Positions 49,701-61,984 of a DNA stretch of 64,000 nucleotides are shown here, piece after piece; the first letter of the stretch is position 1, and every line of letters begins with the position of its first letter. The translations under genes were made by a program, and so were the position numbers. Where the stretch lies: contig JAZARR010000214.1 in assembly GCA_037389465.1 (NCBI GenBank), positions 6,611,001 through 6,675,000 of the forward strand. Direction: 5' to 3'. This stretch comes from Baylisascaris procyonis. Lineage: Eukaryota; Nematoda; Chromadorea; Rhabditida; Ascarididae. A model generated the notes under the pieces. That model did no database searches, was not told where the DNA came from, and saw only the letters and a list, made by a program, of their open reading frames with translations.

Positions 49701-51506
49701 ATTTCTTGGAGATCATCTTTGCTTCAACATTGAAACACATCATTTACGATTAAGAATGCGATTTCGTTAATTTATTGCTATCAATTACTTGTAATTCTTA
49801 TTTTTCTTCACATCATTTTCGCTAGAAATTCGTCAATAATGAGCAAGCTATTTTCTCCCGATTCCAAATTCAATACCGATCGCAGTATCCATCACATACA
49901 ACAGTGATCATATAAGCTAGGATTGATTCAATACTTTAGTATAAAGATATGAGTTGAATGCTCAAATGAGTTTTGGAGAAATTAAGCAACGAAGTTTTAA
50001 AAATAAATTGAAATATATATGAAATAAAAGGATCGCTCAACGATTGCAATATATACATATGAGACAATCATGTTATAAACAAACTTTTATCTTTCAAAAT
50101 TCTTCGAATTTTTACCATAAAATTAAAATGAAAGCATTCAGACGAGAATATTTTGAGCATAAATTTATAGTATGATGTGATAGAGTTTACGAATATTCAG
50201 CATTGATATATTATTTGTTATTCGCAATTAAAGCGATCAAATTCTTAATGAAATCGGTATATTAGAGGTATTTCATCAACGCATCGAGTGGCCGGAAATA
50301 CAACAAAATTACGACTGATGATCGCATGCTAAAAATTAAGGACGTTCGAATTGAAATGACGATATTTTGAATATGTAAATATCAAATAGCTCATGTTTTT
50401 GTGACATTTCACACCTAATAATCGTCGATGAAATTCTACATTTTGTTGCCTTAGTGAAGCGAATGGTTGTTGCAGCATGAAGCAATCATCATTAGTTTCT
50501 GGATAAGGCTGGTCTACTTTGCTATGATGCTAGCACACAAATATAAAGAATAACGAGCTTTTGTGTTGCGACCTATAGGAGTATGACTAGAGTGAATCCT
50601 TAGTTAGTGAGAGTCTGCAGCAACCGCACAACTTTTGTCTCTGTGATGAAGTGACGGGTCAAGGATGAGAATAATTGAAACTTGAAAGCCGAATCAAACT
50701 TGAAGTACTGGTGGAGATTTAGAGGAAACTTTCAATATCAGCAGCAAATTTTGCACCTATGTTTTCTTATTGCATTAGCGGATTATTTTGCATCAATTAG
50801 TTTTGAGCATCTTCCAAACTGGGAAAAGGAAGTCTTCGCGTAAATCAATGCAGCCCAGTTTGAAGTGGACTGAAACGAAAGGTCAAAAGCCTGTGTTTTG
50901 GCACAGGAAAATCCAACTTTTTTTTGCATTTCATACTGAGATTTTAGTAGTTCATGTATAGGTTTGATTCTCGGGAAAGAACGTACTCTCATCGACATCG
51001 AGAACATCAGGCTAGAAACGAATTGAAAGCCGATACCGCAGACATCAACAAGAGAGGGATTGCATTGCAGTGACATCGTCAATGTCTCAAGACGTAACAT
51101 TAATCTTCTTTTTTTTTGTTAATGCAGCAAGACATGGTAACCTCCGAACGAGAAAGACTATTTTTCGAGGATTTGATGCTCCAATGTCCCTGTCAGATTC
51201 AATGAAACATTAATCTATGTCTCACTTATAGCAGATGATCAACCTCTAAGCATCGGATTCAAAAATCGTTTTAAAAACTATATGCGGTCCCATTCAGCTG
51301 AGCTGGTCGTCTATTAATGGAAGCAAGCGGAGAGCATAATGGAAGCTATGTGAACGTTTAATGGTTGGGCTCTGTGGGAATTAAAAATCTTATGCGCAAA
51401 TCCTCTAAAACCCGATGAAAAGAAAAAAAAATTTTATTTACTCAATTTATTATTTACTACGCTTTCTCTCAAATTTTTCACTATCGTTTAAACCAGAAAA
51501 TTATGG

Positions 51507-51546
51507 GTGAACTATGAAGTTTCAGAATTATGGGTGAACCATGAAT
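51507..51546. repeat. short tandem duplication
   Basis: ATTATGGGTGAAC followed by one variable base and ATGAA occurs twice about 28 bp apart. Confidence 0.65.
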
Positions 51547-52108
51547 GCAAATATAACATCGTTTCCAACAGGGAAAAAAAAACCCCTTTGAATTATGCTT
51601 CTAAATTCATCTGAAAAGATCAAGTTTTTCCATAATCTTTCATATTAAATTAAAGTTTAGAAGCACTTTGATAATTGTTCACTTGTCGGTGTTATTTAGT
51701 GGTTTTGCGGATACGCTTTTATTGTTTTAAAAGCTATTCGCCACTTTGAAAAAAAAATTGATGCTGCAATGAGAAAATATTTCGGGAATAATTAGAGAAT
51801 TTAGTCTCATTGATTCGTAATGTCTATCAAATATCGTTTTTCGTTAACGAAACATGTAGATTTTTTGCATGGAATTTATTCAGTGAGCGTTTTTTTTTTC
51901 AAATAAAGAGTTATCGATAGAAATACATTGCTGAAAAATTAAAATAAAGATAATTGCAGCTAGACAACGTTCATAGTGTGAGTTTTTGAAATGAAATTAA
52001 AACAACCATATCGTTTGAGACGAGAACGTGAGGAAATTCCCTTTTCCACTGCCATTATTAGAAGATCGGCAAGGAGGAAGGCCAGCTCTAGAAACGCTTT
52101 AAAATTTA

Positions 52109-52146
52109 GCTCATTAAGTTGGTCCGATGAATCCAACTTAATGAGC
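52109..52146. repeat. perfect 14-bp inverted repeat
   Basis: GCTCATTAAGTTGG and its reverse complement surround a 10-nt spacer in the gene-poor interval. Confidence 0.85.
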
Positions 52147-55100
52147 GCATTTTTGCTTAACTCTGGGGATTTCTAGAAAAGCTTTCTACTTCCTCTAAAC
52201 ACGACTATGCATTCAATGCTTAAAGATGTCACTAGCAAATCCAGATTTTCAATTCGTCAACTGAAGCAAGATGAAAACATTTCCATCTATGCAAAGGTAG
52301 TTCGATGGAGGTGGCTTCTGCCGATTGAACACATCGCGATGATCCAATTGAACAAGCACCGATAACACCGAAATGACAAGGCTAACAAACATTAGCAGCT
52401 ATTCTCTCCTTATATGGGTATGCTGTAGTGCGATCAACGGATCGTTGGGGCGTGGCTTCGACTAACTCATCATAAACACGTGATCATATATATGCTTCTG
52501 TGTGGATATACAAAACAAGTTGCTTTATTTCCTTAACGAGTCAATGCATATATCTCATTCATTATAAACTATCACAGTATCGTTAATGAACGCATATCAT
52601 TGAAACATGTTCGGTATTGCATCGAGCACAAAGAAACATCATCAGTTTAGCTACAGTGATCCGATAAATGAATATCTGATCGCTTAAGAGTCGACTGGAA
52701 ATAAAATTGTAGATATCTTGCAATTCGAAATATCTCATAAACATTGCTTGTTGCTTTATACAATCTACTATCCATACAATTGCTATCTACGTAAATTCAC
52801 GTAAATTTGAGCTATCTAGATATCTAAGTCTAAAAACTAGCAAATTCGTACAAAATGATTTGCTACCTAGATAGAAAATTCGCGATTCATGGTATAGTCA
52901 TGTAAGAATAAACGCAAGACTCTTACGGTTTTACAACGTTGAGGATTATCATTCGCCTGATGTTAACAGTGGAGGATTAAATGGTTATTATCCTCTATAG
53001 ATAATCTTTGCTCCCTAGACGTTCCACAGGTTACATCTGAAAGCGTTTATTTCTGTCACTATTATATATTAGTAATTTTCTAGCTATACGTTCATCTAGA
53101 GAATTTGCTGCCCTCTTTTATATTTTTTCTATCTATCTGCTCTGCTCCTCTTTTCCCTTCTTTGTAATTATTCTAAGCCTCATCGTTGTCTTTTGCGCGC
53201 CCTTTATGCAGAAGAAAAACTACAGAATGTTGAAAATCATCTAATCGCCGTTCGCGTACACATGGCTTTGGAAGTCGCGTCTGTTGTGACCTTCATAACA
53301 ACTTGCTAAAATTTTCACGTGTAATTTTTAATAACATGGCTTGATCGTTTTATAGAAATGTATAGGTGAATGTGAGTATAATTTAAGAGCTCGCTATTGA
53401 ACACCCAGTGTCCACTGTCTAGCATTTTTTAGTGATTGTCATGCCTAAATACTACTCTATGGCGAAAACTGCAGCACAATGCTAGTATAACTGCGCATCT
53501 GCGACTCCACAGTTTTGCCCAAGGGCATAAGCTGTTTTATAGATAATGTGGCATTGTTATTTGAAATTGCACTTTGCTTTGAGTGAGAATTGCACCAAAT
53601 TTTCATTGAGTAGTCGCAATCGCGTTATTGATCATTTTCCATTATAAATGACTCATTATCAGTGGACGCTAAAATCGGTGTTACATCGCCGCTCCTGCCT
53701 CATTTATCCATTCGTTCATTGCTTTCAAGGATAATAAAAACGATCAGGGAAGTTTAAAGCCAATAATAACGTATGTTTTCAATTGCTGTATTAAAATATT
53801 TTTTAGCGGCTTCGGTAACTTAGATGCCGAATGCTTTAATGTGACGATCTAATCACGATCCTTTTAATTGGCTATCAAGCATAACACATATTTGGTTATT
53901 ATTACCATCAAAATGAATAAAAAAAATAAAATAAGCAAAGGAAGGAATGTATAAAATAGAAACGCATTCAAACATTATACAAATCATTACAAACGAATGG
54001 TGAGTTTTTCAGTGACTTTCAATGATTATACGACGTGATGAATTACATTCTCTAACTGTTTAGCATTCTTAAGCGCACAGGTGATCACATAAATTCTTTT
54101 ACGTTAATTGCAATTACAAGCCATAATGAGTTCTTGTCATGCGACTATGCTCGCATGATTGCAGTTATTTGCATATGCTGAGGATCTCAAGTTGCAACCA
54201 AGATAAGATAAACTAACTCCACGCGGCACTTTAGCAGCCTTTCTCAATGGCGAGATAGGAAGAAAAACGAATGAGAGAATGCCGTCCATCCTCTCATTGA
54301 AAGATCCATGTAAGTGCCCTTCTTAAAAACGACTTCAGTGGTCGTACCTGCATTCCTCAGTAAGAGACAAAATGGCGACACAGCTGAGGCCATGTGCTGA
54401 TTCCAAAACTTAAATTGCATCCATACATCTTAACGGTCAATTAATCCGTCCCCTACCCTACACGGGATTTTTGAAAAAAGCAACGCGCTCACTCTCGCTT
54501 TTTAGGTAAACCGGGATGAGTCCAATGCCACTTTCTGGAGTAGTACTTCAGCTCTCATCCTCTTCCGCTTGGCTGAACTCGACTAGTTGTAGCGTTGTCT
54601 CACTAAAAATCCAATCAACTTTCATCTTCTTTGAAGCACCGTTCAGAACGAATGTTCTTCGATGTCATAAATAGTACTGCACCGACAAAACTTATCAAAC
54701 TTTATAAGTCGATGTTCGATTCCATCAATGAATGCGAAATCCAATATTTCTGAATATACAGTTCAAGTGTGAAAGCATATCAAGTTGATAAAGTTGATTA
54801 TCACTTCATCACGGCATATAGAAGTTATGAATTCACTGGCAAAATGCTATCAAGTCATCCACGTTTCCGTCACGCTAAATAACGCTTTCCATCTTATTGT
54901 ATTGCTCTCCGATTAGCACATTCTAATAACCATTGTGTAGAGTTCACATTAAATAGCATCAAATGAGTGTGATGCAACACATTGCTATTCCTAATGTTAC
55001 CGAGCAGGAGAAAAATTAGCCCGTATTGGATTGCTTATTGGAGAAATCGGCAATCCAAAAGATTTATAGCCAGCAAAATTGAAGAAAATTTGTCAAAATT

Positions 55101-56008
55101 GTGATAGAATTGAAAAGAAATTTGAAAATTGATGAGCCTGTATCGCCGAGGATCTGCTCCACCTTGTACAACTCTCGTAAGTGCGCCTTGTGCTATGTTT
55201 TTCCTCAAGAGTATGCTGTACAGTCTTCTCATACCTATGCCGATTTCTGTGCTATCTACAGTAAAAAGTGGAATATTGCGCCGATCAACCATGTAGGTCT
55301 ATTTATTTTCATCTACTGCATGATGCAAGAATTAATATGTAAATTCAAAAAAACCCTGGAAAATATTGCAATGCTGCCAAACCTTCATCGATGCGTAGGA
55401 TAATGGTTTCGTTTTTTTGACTGATATTACACAGTTTAGATTCTTAGATCAGTTTTCCGATGCCATATTAATGTTTGTTTTTTCGCCGGCATTCACAGTG
55501 GAATTATGCAAAAAGCTATGTCGCAAAGTGGGAGGATGCATGCTGCCATTGGAAATCGAATTTTCGCAATGAGCAATCAATCCTAACTATGCAAATTTAC
55601 TTTAATTGGAAACTTCTATTCCCTAATGGATCATTTACTTGAGTGAATTATTTACCTCAAATATTCGCAAGAACTGATTCAGCATCACAGTGATTTTCAG
55701 TTTTTGTACGGAATAATGGGAAAACCCTAAAGGATAATAGCGATTAACTGAAAAAAAAAGAGGATGAATCATGACACGGACTTCAGCATATAGCCGAAAT
55801 TACTTCATTGTGAGCATTTTGCAGATAAATGCTACAGATATACAACAATCAACGGCTGATATTAATTATCTTGAACAAAAACAGATAAATAATCGGTTTT
55901 GAATTTTTTTCTGGCATTCTCGTTCATGAGCCTTTCAGAACTCACACAGTTACTCGAATATCAGAGGATTATCCACTCCTCGTTTTTAATTTATTCCCAT
56001 ATACACCC

Positions 56009-56339
56009 ACAGTGAAGCACTTGAAAAATATTTTCGAAAACCCGTCAACAATATGGCTCCAAGAGCCATAGCACTATTCAGTGATTGCGTGGTACCAGGT
56101 TTATGTCAACGCTGAAGAAATTTCAGCCAAATGGAGTCAAGTCCTTGATGAAAAAACAGAACAGAGCAGTAAAGAGTGACTGCAAATAGTCGAGAAGTTA
56201 GATGCGAACTTTGAGGTCAACGTCGAGACGGCACTAACCTTGAGGGAAGCCATTCGTGCATTGGTGCAATATGAAACCTGGGACGCACTCATTTTGAACT
56301 ACTGCGATAAGACTGTGGACTTCATTTTTTGCCTCTTGG
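56009..56339 (+). pseudogene. decayed coding stretch, possible retroelement remnant
   Basis: The plus strand reads EALEKYFRKPVNNMAPRAIA (from 56013), then, one frame over, AEEISAKWSQVLDEKTEQSS, an in-frame TGA, and LQIVEKLDANFEVNVETALT up to FIFCLL. Composition is helical and protein-like, unlike the surrounding frames, but a frameshift near 56100 and an internal stop break it. Charged helical sequence of this type occurs in gag-like regions of BEL/Pao retroelements, but I cannot match a family. A 28-nt intron (GTTTAT...TTTCAG) would remove the shift but is shorter than usual, and the TGA would remain. Confidence 0.35.
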
Positions 56340-59300
56340 TAAAAATGTTGTCCCAAAAACGTGCTCTTTTCAAGATTTTTTCTGCATTATAAGTCGAGGA
56401 ATTTTTTTTAGATATTCCAAAAATGCTGGGGCAAGTTTAATTGCAAGTAACATCTATGGCTCACAGGAGGTATATAATTATAATTCAGCATTTCACGCTT
56501 TATCCAGAGGCTAAAGACCCGACACATTTTGAGACGAAGATCCATCCCGTTATTAGATGATAGTGAATGCTCATTTTCTGGTTCTACAAAAACTGATCTC
56601 CACAGCTTCGATGTACTGATCTCATATGAAATCGTGCGCTTATAAGGAACTCTGCGTGACCGAATGCAGCTGTGGATGTTTTTCAAGAAAGCGATAAACA
56701 AGCATGAATATGCGTAATGATGCAATTTAACGTCTATTATCTCGATCTGCGGTTTTATTCTCCTCATAATCTGGCATAGCGTATAATAGCAAACCACAAA
56801 TTATACGGGAACTGCGGCAAATTGTAGGAATATAGAGCCAGAATGAATAAGGAATGGGAACACAATGTTACGAAATGAAATAGAAACCTTCCTCGCTTAG
56901 TTCGATAAGGGAAGGAAGCGCACTGTCCATGGAAATCAAAACGCTCAGAAATGAACAAAGCAAATTTACTTTTTAGCTTTTTTAAGGTGTAGTTACTGCA
57001 TGCAGTTAAATGAGTACCTATTACTCACCTTGGATTGACGAAGCAATTGTCATCGAAGAAATAAAATAATAGGCTTCAAAGATAAAAAATTACGGCAGGA
57101 GTTCTCCGTGAAATGATACTGATGTTGTTCTTTTTTGCCAGAAAATTTATATAAAGCTTTCTTCAAGAGAAGAGGACATCTATAACCGAAACTCAGCGAT
57201 GGCTTGCATGCAATAGCTTAATTTCTTGCAATACTCTACATTTCATAGTAAAATGGATTACTTAGTAGCAGTTGCTTGGAAGCTGAGCAAAGCCGGACGA
57301 GAAGAAAAAAAATTCAAATCACTGCATTTGCATTTTAAAATTTTCCGCTATCACATATGGCTAATCGCGCTATTGTTCGTTAATGTCATCCATGCACTGA
57401 TTAGTTCCGACTCGTGCTGAAAACAGCCGTATCCATATGTCGTCGCTGGCTAAATTTTTCGTCTTCCATTTTTGTCGGTAAGCATTTGTTGTGCAGCTCC
57501 CCTTGGTATGTCTCAAATCTTGCGTAACTTTCTAGCCATCGCAACTAGCAACTGCCGAAAGTGCTGCCTTGAGTGCAGCATAAAATGTCAGAAGTTGCAT
57601 AAAGCGTCCAGCTTTCAATACAACTTTGGTGAAACGATGAAAATCAAAACATCCCTAAATGATGGATCAAAGGACAAAGAGCGACTCGAGAGTGATCGGA
57701 ACGAAAGGTCAAAAAGTAGAAAGAAAGCTCTCTATGAGGCCTATCGAGCCGCTCCACAGCCTGCTGATCAAACCCCTGCCTTCTTTTTAACCTTTTAGAA
57801 TGGCGACAAGAAATGCAATGACAAAGTATCACATTTATTTGGAATTGAAGCAATGAGAGTTTGCAGGACACGTATTTCACACCAAACGAAAATATAAACA
57901 AGTCGTCCAATTGCAATATATCACTGATAATTTGTACGAGGGCTTTCGACGTTTCAATGAAGGGATAAAGTTTCAAGTTCTCCATAAGAAATACCCATAT
58001 ACTTCTATGAAACTGATTTTGGTTGCTAAAAGCAGGCATGATCGTTTTTGATGAATGCATTCATTAGTTGAAGATCAATCGAATATTTCCAACCCACTAT
58101 ACAGAATATCATCAAATTCAATATTGCCTTCATTCGAACGTATTGAGAAAATTCCCATATTTCGCAAACAAAAATTTTACGCCTCAAAAATTGAAATTTT
58201 TGTGATGAAAATGCAATCAGTCGACCTATAAAGATTGAAATAAACGATGCACGCATATTCTAACGTATCCATTATCGTATGGTAACTCTTTAAAAGCGAC
58301 TAAACAAAGCTTAAAGCGAACTCGTCAAATATTACAATTTCAATGGGCGAATCTTACAAGGCGAATGGTTATTTTAATATACCATTACGCATATGAAAGA
58401 GAACAAAGAAAGATAAGAAGATAAGTCTATACACTTCATAGAGTACTTTTTACCAATGTGTTTGAAAACTATGAAAAAAGTGATATATGAATAAAAAAAA
58501 ATTAATTGTGAACTTAGAGATTCTCTAATATGAAAATATGAAGAAAATCAGCTTCTACTTTATGTAGACTTAACGCACTTTCCGGCTATGATACAACACT
58601 TCCAATAAGAATTTATTCAACTTCGACAGCTTCATGAAAAAATTTCATTAATAGCAAATTTGAAGATTTCATTTGCATCTAAATTAAATTTTCAATACTT
58701 GTACGTTTTCGATCCTTTTGAATAGTAGAATGTAATCTATTCGTCAGCTTCCAGATTAATATTCGCTATAAAGCCAACCAATACCTCAACAGTTGCCGCC
58801 TGAATTGTGAGCATTGGTAATTAATCGCAGATAAAAAACACGTTTGGAAGCGCATCAGAGAAGTCTCCGTTGCTCGCCTCAAGGAAAATTTTCAGATGAT
58901 TTGAAACAAATAATAATGCATTAATGTTTTCATCGATTCGACCACGTATGCAAATTTTATACAAAATATTTTATATATTCTGACGTGCCTGGATTGAAAT
59001 AGAGATGTGACCGATGTAAACTTCATGCGGAAATTTTAGCAACCCCCAATGTTTGCAAACTTTGCCGAATAAAAGCGATCACTATCAAATGTGATAGAGA
59101 AGGTCATCGCATGGTGTACAATCTAACAACCACATTTCGTTAACCTAATCTTAGTCGCTAAAAAGTTGAAACTATTGCATATATAGACACATACAAACAC
59201 GCAGAAATGATGGTGCCATAATGTGAACACGCATAAAACAGAGCACAAGAATCACACACTAGGGAGTACTACGACCAATGCTCTTTACAAGAGAACCGCA

Positions 59301-61984
59301 AATATTATTCAATAAAGCAATGTGCGATTAAATAGACAAAACAACTTTAAGTTATTGGTTCGTAAGATGTAACAATAGATTTGTTTAGAAATATAAAATA
59401 TACAGCGAAAAAAAATGACGATAGCTGTTTCTTCAAAAAGGTTTTGTTGATATACGACGCTATCGATATACAGAAATCTGCCACGTAATGTATGAATGCA
59501 ATTTTGTGATTAATGAGACGATATGACAATCGCTGCGAATGGAAATTCTTTTTTTTTGTCAGAAAAGACTTTTGTTTTTGGCATCACATATTTGATGTCG
59601 CAAGACATGACGGCTTGGCAAGTGAGATTCGAGGTGTTCCATGAATTATATATCTGCCATTGCTGAGAAAAAATCACTGAAAATAGCTAGGCTTTTTTGC
59701 AGTGGTTTTGAGTAGAAAAACTGCCAGAAAATCGCTATTTAGAGAGGCGGATCTCTGAATAATGCAGGTGATTTCTAAGTCGTCCTTAGTACTGAATTTT
59801 CCATTCCAGTAAAAAACAATAGGATATCGTTACCACCGCATTTCTTTACCTCGCACTTTTTTCTCGTTGAAGAATATCGGCAAATTTTGAAGACCCGTAG
59901 AAAATAGCTTGAATCGCCAAGAAGCGAAGGATGGGATCATAAAAATAATTCCAAAAACATCCCGAACAATTGCAAAAAAGACTCAATAAGTTCTCTCGCG
60001 TTTGCTAAGCATATAATATTGTTGGACAAAACGAGTGCCTCATTCGACCTCTAAGCATCGGCAAGGAAAATTGCTAAATCAGCTTACAACTTGTACTGTT
60101 GCGAAAAAGCAGTTCCATTTCACACGCGTTCATCGGACAGATGCTCTCTGTATTGGCCACATTTAAGCAAAGATAAATGGCTGCCATTCTTATACGACAA
60201 GAGTGGATTGGTTTTTGTTATAAGTAGGAAAAGCGATCGGCAAATTTATTACAATAGAATCATTGAATTCAAATAAATCCTAGACTCGGCTGTCTGAGTG
60301 AAACCCTTAGTGGCAGTTATGCAACAATTTTCATAAGTGATTGTTGTGGAAAGGCGTTGAATAGTAGTTAAATAAAATTTGCGCTGAATGTTTATCGAGA
60401 CAGACGAGTATAGCACTGCACGAATTCAACGAATTTGTTGCAGTTACTTTTATCGTTAACGCATGAAAAGCAGACACCACTAAACTATTGCTTTGGCCAT
60501 ATGCAATTAGGAGCATCGGGATGATGTAATTGAAATCTCAAATATTACGCGCCTATAACGGGAATGCGAATGGTAGATGTGTAAAATTCGAAACTAAGTT
60601 ACTAGATTTTTCTCTTGCAACGAAAAGTTAAAGCTTACTTGTTCGTTCTTCCCTGCTAAATTTGGAACTAGCAGCATTCCTAATGCTAGATCGCTATGGA
60701 CTTTCAGCTGCAACTAAAGAATCTCCTCAGACTATTCTGAATAGATGGCCAACCAGAATTATAAAGGGCCATGTCATGCGGGCGCAGTCGAGGTGAGTAA
60801 AGGCAAACAATGCGCTTGAAATTTCATTTATGCATAATAGCTTCCCTTATAGTCTTCACCTTGTTAAATGTCTTTTTTTTTTGGTTTTCTATGAACGGCT
60901 TTGTCAAGATCGGTTGAGAAACAGTTTTCTAGGATTAAATCTACTGATATATAGGTCTACTTTGGTGAAGGTGGAGTTGATCGGTGAAAAAGAAAGCTTT
61001 CATATCGATAACCCGATTAAACGCTCGTTTGGTGCTCTGCCTCGGTGGTTTCATGCATCAATGTGGCAACCTCTGTCTGATCTTCTCCACCCGCAACATC
61101 TGCAAAATAATTTTGAAGCTCATAGCAATACACTGACTCTTGAAACATCGAACTTTGACTAGGTGTTATAAACTTTCACGCGATCATCTGATGATCCCAA
61201 GTGGAACACCAGCAGCTATCACAAATCAGCAGGAAATGGAAATGTACATCCCATTACACTACCCATTACTAGTATGACAGATGATCGCTAAATCACTCAC
61301 ATTATGCAGCTCGAATATATACGTGCCGCGGTTTAAAAATTTTACTGACGTCACTGATGTCGAAGGTGCAGATTTATGCATGAGTGCATCCAATAAAGTA
61401 TGGAATTCGTGAACATAAGAACCATTTACGCTGACCAAAATGTGACAATGAACAAACCGAAATCGACATAATACGAATTTTGCGGCACTATTACTTGAAC
61501 TCGTTAAAATTTGGATGCTAGAGGAACGAAGGAGACGAAGAGTACATGAAAGAAACCTTTGGAATCGCCATCCGAACCTTCAAAGAATGTATTGCTCGGC
61601 TTTTGAAGAGGCGACGATGGCTGCCCATTATGATGCATCTTTTCCTCGTCTGACTGAATCGAACAACACAGTTTCGATGGACGAATTTGTACAGTGCCAG
61701 AGAAACAATACTGTCTAACATATATGATCGAAGGATCAGTCTTAAGACATAAGGATGTTAAGCACTCCTCATTTCTTCACTTTTCCTGCTCTACTTCCAT
61801 TCACCAACTTTGATCACCTAATATCATTGTTTCCCGCATTTTCCACCCTTACCATACAAAAGTTTAATTTTCAATGCATCGATACATATCTGCTCTCATC
61901 ACAAATACATCAACACGTTTGAATAATGGTATATGTAGATCAAATATAATTACTGAAACAATCTTCAAAATTCAGTGCAAAACT

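Larger units (their letters stand above)
37903..61984. other. 24-kb gene-poor interval
   Basis: No gene family is recognised on either strand. It must contain the TMTC4 promoter at its left end. It holds scattered exon-like fragments (39994-40058, 42900-43150, 57540-57798, 61510-61720), one decayed coding stretch (56009-56339), small repeats (43713-43764, 51507-51546) and a 14-bp hairpin (52109-52146). Open frames of 60-138 codons are frequent but occur on both strands over the same bases, as expected by chance in such sequence. Confidence 0.5.

Noticed and set aside
57644..58060. 138-codon minus-strand open frame
   Set aside because: Hydrophobic AT-driven composition, overlapping a more protein-like plus frame; no family recognised.
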